Of a stretch of 64,000 bases of DNA, positions 9,001-16,383 are shown piece by piece (the first letter of the stretch is position 1; each line of letters opens with the position of its first letter). Source of the DNA: Proteus faecis (GTDB lineage: Bacteria; Pseudomonadota; Gammaproteobacteria; Enterobacterales; Enterobacteriaceae). The stretch lies in contig NZ_PENZ01000045.1 in assembly GCF_003144395.1 (NCBI RefSeq), positions 1,220 to 65,219 on the forward strand, written 5' to 3'. Position numbers and translations under genes: made by a program. The notes beneath the pieces were generated by a model that was given only the letters and a program-made list of their open reading frames with translations, was not told where the DNA came from and did no database searches.

Positions 9001-11781
9001 AATACCTTGATCTTTTTGTGTATCACGGTTAATTAACTGCTGGTTATTTGAGTTAATGGTGATATTAAATGCTTGTATTAACCCTGATGTATTATTCCAA
9101 TCTTGAGTATTAGCAGTAAAATCGCCGGGTGTAACGACTTTACCCTGTTGGCTATTAACCGTTTTACTTTGCAGATCAATACTGTTTTTAGCATTGATAA
9201 CCCCTTGGCTATTGTTAATATCACCAACGTCTAGATGCAACGCCTCTCGGCTAATAATACCGCCAGATTGATGCGTATTTTGGTTATTTAACTCGCCGCC
9301 TTGAGTCGCCAACCTCAAGGATTTTTCTGATTGAATAACCCCTTGGCTATTATCAATTTTATTTGTCATTAATCGCAGTCTGTCTTGCGAAACTATGGCA
9401 CCTTGTTGGTTATCTGCATATCCCGTTAAAGTGATATTTAATCCATTAGCGCTAATTTCACCTTTAACGTTATTTAATGTGCTGGCTTTTATTTCGCTAT
9501 TGCTTTTACTGACAATTTTCCCAGCCGTATTATCAAGCTTATTGTTCAGGGTGAGGTCAATTGTTTTATCGGCATGAATATTGCCTTGCTGGTTAGTTAA
9601 TATATTACCATTAAGTTTAAGGGTGTCAGCGGATATCAATGCGCCTTTATTGTTTGTAATGGCTTCTTTGGCGATTATATCTAGGCGACTTTGGTTTAAG
9701 GTTCTTACCTCACCTTGTGTATTATCTATCTCTTGAGCATTGAGTGTTAATACGCCTTGCGTCTGAATATTACCGCGTTGGTTACTGAGTATTTTTTCTA
9801 CGTTAATTGATGTTAGTTCAGTACCTGTTTGCTTTAAATTAGCATCATTATGGTTAAGATTAACTGCATTAATTTCTATTTTTTTCGCCTGAGTTGTGGC
9901 TTTTTCTAAATCTAAATTTTGCCCTTGTAGAAAAAGCTGCCCCGTTGTTAATAAGGAGCCTTCTTTACCTAATAACGTGTCGGTTTTTAGGGTGATAACA
10001 CCTTGTTGAGGCAGTGAGATTGTGCCTTGTGGATTATTTAGTGCCGTTGTTTTAATGATTAATTGACGACCAAGACTTTGAATATCGCCACGTTGATTAT
10101 TCATATTTTGATGATTTAAAGAGAGATTTCCGGCGGTATTAATCTCTCCTTTTTGGTTATTGAGTACAACGGAATTAAGTTTTAAATCATGACTACCTGA
10201 TTGGCTTAATTTACCCTCACTATTATCAATCAGGTTCGGCGCAATAAGTTGAAGCTTATCACCGCTGATCTCACCTTTACGATTAATAATCTCTGTTTTA
10301 GCATTAAGCATGACTGTATTGGCATTAACTTCGGCTAGCTCTGTTTTAACTTTCCCTACTGATGCCGTAATGTGTAGATCTTTACTTTGTGTTTTGCTGT
10401 TTGAAATATCAACATTTTTGGCAGTTAAATTAATTTTATCGCCACTTAAATGCTGACCAGCAGAAATAATGTCATCCGTTATATTCAAAGTTAGCGAGGC
10501 AGAATTAACGGCATTACCACTATTATCAATACCAGCACCGAGTTGGCTCTTTTGTGTTGCCAAATAACCTTTAGCATCAATTTGAATATTCTCTTGAGCG
10601 ACTATTTTGCCTGATGCGGTTTGAGAAACGTTTTCTGTTGCTTTTAACTGAATATTATTTTTAGCTTGCAGTGTGCCACTATTAACAAGATCACCTGAGG
10701 TATTTAGCGCTAGGTTTTTATCGCCAGCAATCACACCTTGGTTATTTACACTTACCGTATTAATTTGTAATTGTGCTTTAGACTGAATTAGTCCGGTATT
10801 TATTAACTGACCGTTTTGATTTAGTGTTAAACCACCGGCTTCAGCACCAATTTCGCCTGCATTGCGCACACCAATACCATGCTCTGTGCCAACCAGTTTA
10901 ATTTTGTTGGCATACATACCACCCACCAGTGCGACATCAATGGTATAATCATTTTGTTTCGCTACCGAATTATCTTGGTTAATCACATTGCCATTATTAT
11001 CTAATTTATTTTTACCCGTCGTAATTTCTAAGTTATTAGCTTGAATACGTGAGTTAACTTCTACAGCACGCGCTAAAATACGCGTGTAATCACTTTGGCT
11101 ATCATTTAGACCACGTCCAGAAATAACTATTTTTCCGTTATTTATTTCATAACCAGAAATTGCGCCGTCGTGTGTTAATGCATTACCTGCAACTAACGTG
11201 GTATTTACGGCATTAATAAAGCCACAGCCTTGGCAACTAATACCCACTGGATTAGCGATAATAATTTCCGCTCGTTTACCAGCAACTTCAATAAAACCAT
11301 TAAGTTGACTAGGATTTTGGCTATTAATTTCATTTAAAATAACATTCGCTTCGCCTTTAACCAGCCACGGATTTCCCGTCACCATTCCAGCTAATTGTGT
11401 TTGTGTATCTTGTAAGCTGTTATTGAGGATCGCACCTTTATTATCAACATCAAATTGCGTAAATTGGTTTCGTGAAACACCATGTTGATTAGGTTGCTGA
11501 ATATTAACCTGTGCTATGCCATTACTGGTTTGTAATACCGTTGCTTGTTGGTTATTTGGCGCATGTTGATCTGCAATAATTTGACTGGCTTGCACAGAAA
11601 AGCTGACCATGCCTTGCATCAATAATAAAATAAATGCCACGCTATTTAGCGAACGTTTAATGGATGATGAAAAAAGAGTATTACGCTTATTATTTTCACC
11701 ACAAGATTTAGTTAATTCAGAAACAACAACCATTGATTGTCGAGTACGATTATAAATAACGCGATAACATAATTTATTCAT
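1..11781 (-). CDS. Giant two-partner-secretion exoprotein, CdiA/FhaB type (5' part only; runs off the left edge)
   Basis: The frame opens at ATG 11781 and stays open to base 1, so at least 3,927 codons are visible and the C-terminus is missing. Residues 1-28 look like an extended signal peptide region (MNKLCYRVIYNRTRQSMVVV) followed by a hydrophobic core and a cleavage site near VQA-S (65-66). The TPS domain carries NPVGI with a nearby CQGC around residues 175-185, typical of TpsA proteins. From about residue 350 to 2,430 lie tandem FHA-type repeats with a recurring DNQQG-like core. Residues about 2,650-2,990 contain a lysine/arginine-rich patch and then a block (around THKRIGDGFYEQR and YLDGHNDNEQQYHAL) that I recognise from CdiA proteins between the receptor-binding region and FHA-2. 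A second repeat region follows. It is exported through the TpsB partner just upstream. A contact-dependent-inhibition toxin is likely, but the toxin tip and immunity gene are not in view; it could be a pure adhesin. Confidence 0.9.
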   Translation of the reverse strand, partial: MNKLCYRVIYNRTRQSMVVVSELTKSCGENNKRNTLFSSSIKRSLNSVAFILLLMQGMVSFSVQASQIIADQHAPNNQQATVLQTSNGIAQVNIQQPNQHGVSRNQFTQFDVDNKGAILNNSLQDTQTQLAGMVTGNPWLVKGEANVILNEINSQNPSQLNGFIEVAGKRAEIIIANPVGISCQGCGFINAVNTTLVAGNALTHDGAISGYEINNGKIVISGRGLNDSQSDYTRILARAVEVNSRIQANNLEITTGKNKLDNNGNVINQDNSVAKQNDYTIDVALVGGMYANKIKLVGTEHGIGVRNAGEIGAEAGGLTLNQNGQLINTGLIQSKAQLQINTVSVNNQGVIAGDKNLALNTSGDLVNSGTLQAKNNIQLKATENVSQTASGKIVAQENIQIDAKGYLATQKSQLGAGIDNSGNAVNSASLTLNITDDIISAGQHLSGDKINLTAKNVDISNSKTQSKDLHITASVGKVKTELAEVNANTVMLNAKTEIINRKGEISGDKLQLIAPNLIDNSEGKLSQSGSHDLKLNSVVLNNQKGEINTAGNLSLNHQNMNNQRGDIQSLGRQLIIKTTALNNPQGTISLPQQGVITLKTDTLLGKEGSLLTTGQLFLQGQNLDLEKATTQAKKIEINAVNLNHNDANLKQTGTELTSINVEKILSNQRGNIQTQGVLTLNAQEIDNTQGEVRTLNQSRLDIIAKEAITNNKGALISADTLKLNGNILTNQQGNIHADKTIDLTLNNKLDNTAGKIVSKSNSEIKASTLNNVKGEISANGLNITLTGYADNQQGAIVSQDRLRLMTNKIDNSQGVIQSEKSLRLATQGGELNNQNTHQSGGIISREALHLDVGDINNSQGVINAKNSIDLQSKTVNSQQGKVVTPGDFTANTQDWNNTSGLIQAFNITINSNNQQLINRDTQKDQGIQATQNLLLNTGLLDNSQGDISASQLQLSTAKAGFINQLGRLTLSDNATLKTGAINNHAGLIITGKDLIIDSHQQKITNSETQKSGGIVSQGGLNIHSGDLNNQQGQILAKQQVDLQTNTVTNQSGRILSELANLALKGISLNNSQGHLFSPQQLQLTLRDNLINRQTIEGNKGIETKGTLTINSGDIDSTQGRIVSANQLAIKSGNLINQQGILGSLNSDLSITSKQLINDNGSISANNITINTQSERLSNQSTKTNSQIFSKNTLNITTGELDNTKGKLISNTSVNILTNGKLNNTQGEISALETLEIKTKEALNNTQGSLVSNKLMTLIMGRELNNTKGKITSHDALSIETQGKLDNTLGKIIARNSENILSYGDLINYQGRLGSEKSSLTLNTHQIDNRSGVISAQGSLNLDSNKYAIDNSQTLKSGGIVSQKNITIDSGELNNQDGQLIAKYNAIINTHQQQIINNNGVISADNGTISIDSASIKNISGLVYSLKEMVINTYGNVIDNSNSKNKGGILTKANLTLNAGDINNNKGNLTAENGSKITFNRLNNQQGKLASLKQNLVLEGRKLDNDEGLIYSSEKLQIELSDQFSNNNTLNDLGVISHNDIEIKAKLLDNQQGVLASQTGKLIIASHELLNHAGLITANTALNISTDKQRIDNSDTATSGGIISKGELEINAGNIDNLEGKITSTAKQSLFVEDINNKKGKIGSIEERVLIESGAINNQNGLITAKTQLDITTKNNQLDNSNTLSQAGIISHGVLNLVTGNLNNQSGYIFSAKSLLLNNLGMNNRGGEVISQANGFKLTTQTLDNQQGTLYSASNFTLDTQGYELNNSQTLSGGIISQGKLDLKSGELNNTQGQVISDDDLNISSAKLINNQAQLGSKQGGLNLKSAEIDNKKGVISASQNVVINTQKQNINNQNGLISALANLTIYSGHLVNQAGKITTNKQATIIATDLDNRQGSIASNSHQLTINANNINNAKGLIYAVKALTINADGKLTNTDNNAIAGIITQHNLNATVKQLDNQNGLISVAGMLKLISPEKLNNQQGLITVGQKADLQTEQLNNYQGKISSGDLLTISHSNTPLINREGTLVSSGAISLNSGDIDNQQGKITALNAVTINSGELQNNQGTIYAKKELNIHSQELVNTDGLLQSDSQLKLNTRQNDLINLNGKVIGTTETQLNVAGLNNQKGHIQATDKLDLQLNQSELDNQQGTLLSANNLLINGKSIDNQQGVILAGNNTEITLSQRLNNQIGQIQSQEQLTVTAQQLDNQQTDDENLGLKANNIHIAVNDLLNHQGVIQASEQLKLIPVENLNNQHGLISAAMLAIEGKNENKLAIDNKKGLLAATQQLRLWAEKLSGNGEIISAGDSEIQLKTAFKLEQDATIKSQNALTLFSDDEIHNAGFIYAGEQISLQATNLNNSESVIPVESDDLVTTRSKRSIDDNEKRNGEISAKQLTLTISEKLQNTGLIDAFGGTLGLVAHTIYNQAGGRIYGDNIQLKSHQFDNYAQLKDIAPVLASRENLQLFSNTINNRNHALIYSGGDMAIAGFETENLPESVAADVLNNESASIEASGNLFAHVSEINNRDLYLKISDPEKVSEVPMYQFGVDHSGDKFDSDDERIWYNINTREHLLNINGRQYKDFYEFKYKIITEESKLLHRDPALILAGKDITLKGDNLNNIDSHIIAGGKLIIDGMHINNQETAGQRIEYHEGTAIKHKRPGKRKAGRKKKSSSTSHSQYGPFEVVTDLPLGLLEYKENTDLTSDKRPELSEQSEIKVFTTRRFGRLIAHHNQVDVDTAELTPLTPEKTDYDLGNDLSLTRYKESLLTDQSDLALFDKITTKKLDDTINGNQSTEIVLESGDTVSTFNAEKTVITQPNSVLPEIKRSEKHPELPIGKIITVPQLEKPAEEKTIEVKIQTVAPILKLPENRLFNVNKGTDSQYIVETDSRFTNKREWLSSDYMQNALSVDHNNTHKRIGDGFYEQRIVRDQIIQLTGNQYLDGHNDNEQQYHALMDAGIRFSEEFGIKPGVTLTSEQMAMITTDMVLLTNREITLPNGSVEKVLVPQVYARVLPGDLQNNGALLSGSEVILNNIPELKNKGTILSKTGLQASTDNLINQGLIKGQTVDLLALQDIKNEGGQIAGQNRINLQAGNDIISTATVSGNSTDQWLNRGAAIYLESPDGEMALKATRNLTLTATDILASGDNSQLALTAGKNIELGTIHTRRQENIDWDSNNYLHKTTEEEIGSHLYAGDISITSGEDLHLTATDIQATGSLGLTAGNDVSLQSGYSSIDQIAHSVTKDKSFGSSETRTTHAEIHNKQATGTQLKGNEISLSAGNDLIAQGSEIIATQDINLEAGNQLSLTTAEELAFQSYEEKIKKSGIGGTGGIGFTVGKSAFEQLNNSNAVTQKGSVIGSTDGNIRITSGDNLTIDGSEMIAKKEISLTGDSVDILATENSYTELSKTKTKQSGFTVALSGTAGSAINGAISGYKASKEADDSQISTLQGIKAGLSGAQAAGAVALDNAQSGTDNESTTLIGVNVAYGKSASESERIQQQDIAQGSSLSAGENLAITATGKEQGDITITGSELQAGGNLTLSATRDITLQSAQNQETIDSKNSSKSASVGVGVTVGSGGVGVNINANGSRAKGFEEGDHTYYTNSTLNAGQTLTLQSGQDTTLKGAQAQGDKVIAKVGGNLHLESQQAIDDYKSKQSSESVGGSVNVMGTPGGSANISFSRDKMDSKYRSVEEQTGLFAGNQGFDISVGKHTQLDGAVISSTAEAKNNQLDTGTLGFSDIHNYAEYKVEHQSGGVSTSGGVEGNMLANMGHALAMAGNHSDSAENTTQSAVSQGTWTVRDSDNQQQDIAQLSQDTDNAHSTLNKIFDKEKEQNRQQKQQLVGEIGAQIIDLATTVDTIRGTNIAKDESTLNRLSDTAYDDIYQALSETKDNVTERDVQNYLFQQRLQDYTNQSDFGMGGKYTRAIQAVTAFTQG

Positions 11782-11862
11782 GTGTAAGATCCTTGCCTAA
11801 AAGACAATATAAACTTCATTTAATTATTATTTTTTATTTAATATTTTAGTTAATGCTATATT

Positions 11863-13575
11863 TTAGTAATTAAAGTGAATGCTAAATCCTAAATTAACGT
11901 GATCCGTTTTAAAACCATCAGGTTTTGATAATGGCGTACCAATAAAAGTGTCATATTTTATTTTTGATGAGAATAGTGAGCCTTTTATTCCTATAACGCC
12001 ACCAGCAAGATGTTTACCTAATAAACGAGGATTGTCCGTATTATCAGTTAATTTACCGTAATCAATACCTAAATAAGCAAAATGCGCTGTAGAAGGATAT
12101 TGCCAACTTAACGTATTTTGCACATACCAACCTTCATTGGCACTTAAAGTTCGTTCACCATCAAAACCACGAATTGTCCAGCGGTTACCAATAGCCAGTT
12201 TATCTATTGCGGTTAATGGATCATGGGTCACTTGTCGGCGATAGTGCCCTTGATAACGAAATGCTTGTTGTCCTATTAATATAGGAATTTCTAAATCCGC
12301 TCGCCATGTCAAAATATCCGCTTTATCTGTTGCATAATAATTATCTAGGTAGGCTTCTTCATAAGCAGGAACAGAACCAAACCAACGCGTTCCTCGTTGA
12401 TAATTCACGCTACCTTCAAAAGTCGCAAAAGAGAAATATTGGCGATGCGATAAATTAATTAACCAGGAGCTTACTCTTCGACGCTGTATTTCAATTTCAG
12501 TATTATCAACATAGTTACGTAATACTTTAGCTTGAACACCATAGCGCAATGCGGTTTTACTGCTTTGATTACGAAAAAGTGTATAAGATAATCCCATATT
12601 CACATTTTCACTTTCACCCGAATAGAGAATATCTTTTAAATGCCCTGCAACGGTTTGTGAGTAATCATAACGCAACGCATTGATATCAAATAACCAGTAA
12701 CCAAAAGGTACGGAATAGTGCACCATTACGTTCTGATTATTTTTATTACCAGCAAAATCTAAGTCACGTTCAGTAGAAACATAAAATAGATCACTAAGAG
12801 AGAGTGGATTATCGAGTGATAACATCACACCACCTTGATAGCGTCCTGTTGCTGGTGATCCTGCATCATTGAACCACAATGAAGTATGCCAGAAACGTGA
12901 TTGTTTTCGTTTTATCACTATATCGCTTTCACCCGCATTTTCGCCTGGCTTAATTTCCATTTCAGCACTAACAACGGGTAAGCGCTGTAGGTTTTCTAAC
13001 CCTTGTTCAATATCTCGCAAATCGAGTAATTGTTTTTTATGCGCAGGCATACTGGTATATAGTAAGGCGTATTTATCTGAGTCATCAGTAAACTGAACAT
13101 TACGAATAATACCTGGGACTATTGTTAAATATAATGTTCCACGACTAATATCTTGTTCAGGTACAACAATACGCGTGGTGATCCACCCATGCGTTAATAG
13201 GCGATTTTGCATACGAGTGACGACGGTATTTATTCCGTTTATCCCCAAACATTGCCCGATAAATTCAGACTTAAAAAGAGCCAAGTTAACCCAATGAGGA
13301 ATAACCTCTGCATTAGTTATCTCAATGTGTTCGATTGTAAAACAGCGCTTTTCTTTTGTTCTATTCTCTTTTTCTTCATATTGGCTAATATCAAAATAGA
13401 TATTAGGTATTTCTGGTGTTAATTGCTGATAAAGCGCTTCTTGTTGGCTTTGATTATGCTGTTGTTGTTGATTAAATATTTCCGTCGCTTTTTCAGAAGC
13501 GTCGGCTGAAGATATGGGAATATTAAATAGTGTAAAAAACACCCATAACTTTAAAAAAAGTATAATTTTTTTCAT
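11863..13575 (-). CDS. TpsB outer-membrane transporter (ShlB/FhaC/CdiB family)
   Basis: This 570-residue protein exports the adjacent TpsA. It has a signal peptide (hydrophobic residues 3-20, cleavage near SSADA), a short helix/linker region rich in Gln, POTRA-like sequence at about 75-230, and a C-terminal beta-barrel ending in the aromatic residues IHFNY. IRGFDGE near residue 455 matches the conserved VRGY/IRGF motif of the L6 loop. Length is normal for FhaC/ShlB proteins. The gene lies 81 bp upstream of the exoprotein gene on the same strand, the B-before-A order used by cdiBA and many FHA-type systems. The Shine-Dalgarno sequence before ATG 13575 is weak. Family assignment is firm; whether the pair is a CDI system cannot be decided here. 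Confidence 0.93.
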   Translation of the reverse strand: MKKIILFLKLWVFFTLFNIPISSADASEKATEIFNQQQQHNQSQQEALYQQLTPEIPNIYFDISQYEEKENRTKEKRCFTIEHIEITNAEVIPHWVNLALFKSEFIGQCLGINGINTVVTRMQNRLLTHGWITTRIVVPEQDISRGTLYLTIVPGIIRNVQFTDDSDKYALLYTSMPAHKKQLLDLRDIEQGLENLQRLPVVSAEMEIKPGENAGESDIVIKRKQSRFWHTSLWFNDAGSPATGRYQGGVMLSLDNPLSLSDLFYVSTERDLDFAGNKNNQNVMVHYSVPFGYWLFDINALRYDYSQTVAGHLKDILYSGESENVNMGLSYTLFRNQSSKTALRYGVQAKVLRNYVDNTEIEIQRRRVSSWLINLSHRQYFSFATFEGSVNYQRGTRWFGSVPAYEEAYLDNYYATDKADILTWRADLEIPILIGQQAFRYQGHYRRQVTHDPLTAIDKLAIGNRWTIRGFDGERTLSANEGWYVQNTLSWQYPSTAHFAYLGIDYGKLTDNTDNPRLLGKHLAGGVIGIKGSLFSSKIKYDTFIGTPLSKPDGFKTDHVNLGFSIHFNY

Positions 13576-13972
13576 ATTATGTAATAAACAGGGGCTGTGA
13601 TTTTAATTGTATTTATTTAGGATATATCTAATCTTTAATATTATTGATATTAAAAAATGTAAAGTAAATATTAAAAATTGAATAACAAATAAAATAATGC
13701 AATTTTATTAATATAAAGATTAAAAAAAGCAACCTATGTTAAAAAATCAGCTTTATATAACAACAAAAATCACTTAATAAATTCATTAATATTAATGAAT
13801 TATAAAAATTAAAATGAATTACAATTAAATTATAATTATTTATTTAATTAAAAATTAAATTAAGAAATTTATTTATTATTGAAATATTTATTCGATATAT
13901 AAAATGCTATATTTATCTTTTGTTATTCAATTCTTATTGATACTGTTAATTTAATACTGACCATTTAACATA
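13576..13972. other. Extremely AT-rich intergenic region upstream of the tpsBA operon
   Basis: There is no plausible gene here. The stretch is almost pure A/T; the line 13801-13860 contains only about two G/C bases. It must hold the promoter of the tpsBA operon, but so many -10-like sequences exist that I cannot choose one. Curved, AT-rich DNA of this kind is a typical H-NS target in enterobacteria (inference). Confidence 0.6.
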
Positions 13973-13973
13973 C

Positions 13974-14002
13974 AAAAAAAATGGCTTCATTACTGAAGCC
14001 AT
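13974..14002 (-). terminator. Intrinsic terminator of plaP
   Basis: On the minus strand a perfect 9-bp stem (ATGGCTTCA / TGAAGCCAT, loop of four bases) is followed by a run of seven U. It lies 35 bases after the plaP stop codon. Confidence 0.88.
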
Positions 14003-14036
14003 TTCTACACTAATTTTTATAACTATTTTTATAGCC

Positions 14037-15416
14037 TTACTTTTCTGGCATTTGTGGCATTGGTCGACGGAAACGGCGAGTGAGCCACACCATATAAAGT
14101 ATACCAATTGCGCCCCAAATAAGGCCTAATTCCATAGAGCCTGGTTCAAGGTTTATCCACAAGACACCCATTGTCGCAGCACCAATGAGAGGTAATATCA
14201 GGTAATTAATGTGATCCATTAATCCTTTATTACGGCGCTCACGAATATAGAACTGTGAGATAACAGACAGATTCACGAAAGTAAACGCCACTAACGCACC
14301 AAAGTTAATTAATGCCGTTGCTGTCACTAAATCAAAGAACACTGCACCTAAGGCTAAGAAACCGACTAATAGCACGTTAAATGCCGGTGTACGCCATTTA
14401 GGGTGTACATAACCAAATGTTTTCTCTGGGAATACTCCATCGCGACCCATAACATAAAGTAAACGAGCAACACCTGCGTGAGCCGCCATACCTGATGCTA
14501 ATACAGTCACACATGAGAACACTAAAATAATAGACTGGAATAAAGCACCAGCAACATACAGCATTATTTCTGGTTGTGACTCTTCTGGATTTTTGAATCG
14601 TGAAATATCTGGGAAATACAATTGTAAAAAGTAAGAAACAGCAATAAAGATGATCCCACCAATTAGCGCAGTTAAGAAAATCGCTTTAGGGATAACTTTA
14701 CCTGCATTTGGTGTCTCTTCTGACAATGTACTGATACCATCGAATCCTAAGAATGAGAAACAGAGTATTGTCGCTCCGGTTATCATAGGTATCAATTCAG
14801 CATCCACAGATGCAAACGGTCTAAAGGTCCATAACTCCCCTACACCTTCTCCGTTATAAACACCGTGAATAAGTAATCCAACAAACACAACCATTACTGC
14901 AACTTGTACAATAACAATTGCTGTATTTAAGTTAGCAACAACGTTAATACCACGCAGGTTAAAGAACGTCATTAAAGCAACTAAGCCAAATACAAAGATC
15001 CACGGTTCAACGCCCGGGAATATTGCTTGTAAATAGATTTTCGCCAATAAAATATTGATCATTGGCATAAATAAATAGTCGAGTAAAGATGACCAACCTA
15101 CCATAAACCCAACATAAGGACTCATGGATTTTTGAGCATAAGTATACGCAGAGCCTGCTGAAGGAAAACGCTTAACTAATTTTCCATAACTTACCGCTGT
15201 AAATAAAATGGCAATCAATGCAATCGCATACGAAGTTGCTACGTGACCATTCGTAATGCCAGAAACGATACCAAATGTATCGAAAATAGTCATAGGCTGT
15301 AAAAAAGCAAGCCCCATCATGACTACTTGCATTAGAGTCAAGGTTTTACGTAATTGAACTCGATTGTTAGCACCAGTTTGGTTAGTGCCGATAGAGGAGA
15401 TAACGTTATCTGACAT
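14037..15416 (-). CDS. plaP: Putrescine importer PlaP (APC family permease)
   Basis: This 459-residue inner-membrane permease has about 12 hydrophobic segments and closely matches E. coli PlaP (YeeF) as I remember it. Shared stretches include [59 protein letters not shown] and VMGRDGVFP. PlaP takes up putrescine by proton symport. Putrescine is a swarming signal in Proteus, so this gene may matter for surface motility (established for the family, not shown here). The start at 15416 is preceded by a strong GGGAGG Shine-Dalgarno sequence. The gene is monocistronic with its own terminator, and its leader is unusually long and structured; see the two uORFs and the terminator upstream. Confidence 0.9.
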   Translation of the reverse strand: MSDNVISSIGTNQTGANNRVQLRKTLTLMQVVMMGLAFLQPMTIFDTFGIVSGITNGHVATSYAIALIAILFTAVSYGKLVKRFPSAGSAYTYAQKSMSPYVGFMVGWSSLLDYLFMPMINILLAKIYLQAIFPGVEPWIFVFGLVALMTFFNLRGINVVANLNTAIVIVQVAVMVVFVGLLIHGVYNGEGVGELWTFRPFASVDAELIPMITGATILCFSFLGFDGISTLSEETPNAGKVIPKAIFLTALIGGIIFIAVSYFLQLYFPDISRFKNPEESQPEIMLYVAGALFQSIILVFSCVTVLASGMAAHAGVARLLYVMGRDGVFPEKTFGYVHPKWRTPAFNVLLVGFLALGAVFFDLVTATALINFGALVAFTFVNLSVISQFYIRERRNKGLMDHINYLILPLIGAATMGVLWINLEPGSMELGLIWGAIGILYMVWLTRRFRRPMPQMPEK

Positions 15417-15615
15417 TAGCGAACCCTCCCATAACTTCGGTGTGAGTATTAGATAAACTCAACCGACAGTTACTGGGAAGACTTCGCATCTGCCTATAAA
15501 CAGAATAGAATGAAGTTTTTAAGGATGTGTATGTGTTTAGGAGACGCCGTGCTCCGTAGTCATCGTTGCCCGCAGTGCCGTTAGGCCCGACTGCGAAAGA
15601 GAATAATTGTACCAT
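15406..15615 (-). CDS. Candidate upstream ORF (69 codons) overlapping the plaP start
   Basis: The frame begins at ATG 15615 behind a GAGG sequence nine bases upstream and ends at a TAA that lies inside the plaP reading frame, overlapping the plaP start by 11 bases. That arrangement would allow translational coupling. The first 25 codons lie in a distinctly GC-rich island (about 15540-15600) inside an otherwise AT-rich leader. The predicted peptide starts [13 protein letters not shown] and is not hydrophobic enough to be a membrane protein. I do not recognise it. A second tiny frame (MTTEHGVS) is nested out of frame in the same island. It may be a regulatory peptide, or the island may be a structured RNA with no translated product. 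Confidence 0.35.
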   Translation of the reverse strand: MVQLFSFAVGPNGTAGNDDYGARRLLNTYTSLKTSFYSVYRQMRSLPSNCRLSLSNTHTEVMGGFANVR

Positions 15616-15733
15616 ATTAGCATTCCTCTATCATGACAACCCTTTCTCTAAGGGGCTGGCTGCTAATCAAATTATGTTATCTATTCAGACTCAAATGAAT
15701 CTGACCTCTTGGTGTAGTAATAAGTAAAAACGC

Positions 15734-15765
15734 AAAAAAAAACCGATGCACTTTAAACGCATCAG
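15734..15765 (-). terminator. Intrinsic terminator inside the plaP leader (candidate attenuator)
   Basis: On the minus strand CTGATGC and GCATCGG form a 7-bp stem (one G-U pair) with a nine-base loop, followed by nine U. It lies eight bases after the stop codon of the 16-codon uORF and about 120 bases before the second uORF. If transcription starts upstream of 15824, this hairpin would stop most transcripts before plaP unless something prevents it from folding. Confidence 0.65.
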
Positions 15766-15773
15766 TCATATTT

Positions 15774-15824
15774 TTAGTGGGCGCATTTTGCACGTCTCAG
15801 ACTTAAATAGCAATACATTTTCAT
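15774..15824 (-). CDS. Candidate 16-residue leader peptide in the plaP leader
   Basis: The frame ATG 15824 to TAA 15774 encodes MKMYCYLSLRRAKCAH. A GGGGG run preceded by A bases (15832-15840) sits seven bases before the ATG and can act as a ribosome-binding site. The stop codon is directly followed by an intrinsic terminator, the layout of a leader-peptide attenuator. The tandem arginines and the position ahead of a putrescine importer suggest sensing of polyamines or of arginine supply; this is inference. No homologue is known to me, and SpeFL of E. coli has a different sequence. Confidence 0.4.
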   Translation of the reverse strand: MKMYCYLSLRRAKCAH

Positions 15825-16332
15825 CAAAAAACCCCCTTTTTTTACGATCTTTTCAATTCTCAAACTAAGTCAACATGTAACGCTACATTTTATTAACAAT
15901 AATTGTGCTTTTATCACAATTCTTATGTTTTAAATATTTCAAATTTCATTACTTCACAAAAAGAAAACTAAATGTAATTTATTGATAAATAAGAATTAAA
16001 TATCATATTAAAATTAATATTGTCAACAAACCATCAAAATAAAACATTTAAAATACATTAATAAGATTAATGCTAATATTTTGTTAACTCATACTTCTTT
16101 TGTACTCTAAAAATAGACTTTTAATAAAAAGTGTCTATTTTTTAACAGCCTGCTTTATATAAATTAAAAATAAGAGAATAAATTAAGAAAAAAATGGCTG
16201 GTAATAAGTAGAAATAACAATCTAATTGTCTGAATAAAGCGATGAATAAGATGAATTATTGAGCTAAATATAAACCTCAATACTTAAACTTTCCAGTATT
16301 AATTCTGAGCAAATGATAGAAAGTTAGAGATA
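15825..16332. other. Intergenic region holding the presumed plaP promoter
   Basis: AT-rich and without a convincing coding frame on either strand. A TTGACT hexamer can be read on the minus strand near 15870, but no good -10 box sits at the right distance, so the plaP promoter is not assigned. I see nothing else here. Confidence 0.5.
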
Positions 16333-16359
16333 AAAAAAGACTCCACATGTGGAGTCTTA
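16333..16359 (-). terminator. Intrinsic terminator after the TonB-dependent receptor gene
   Basis: An 11-bp perfect inverted repeat around AAGACTCCA-CATG-TGGAGTCTT (16338-16359) is followed on the minus strand by seven U. It lies 25 bases after the receptor stop codon. Confidence 0.88.
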
Positions 16360-16383
16360 ATGACACAAACTGAGGGAAATAAA

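Noticed and set aside
176-9577. Several plus-strand open frames of 60-110 codons within the left 11.8 kb
   Set aside because: They run antisense to the giant exoprotein frame, have low-complexity Leu/Ile/Ser/Val composition and no ribosome-binding logic. They result from the repetitive composition of the other strand.
4500-10700. Regular short repeats that might suggest a CRISPR or satellite array
   Set aside because: The repeats are imperfect, have no fixed spacer length, and translate on the minus strand into FHA-type protein repeats.
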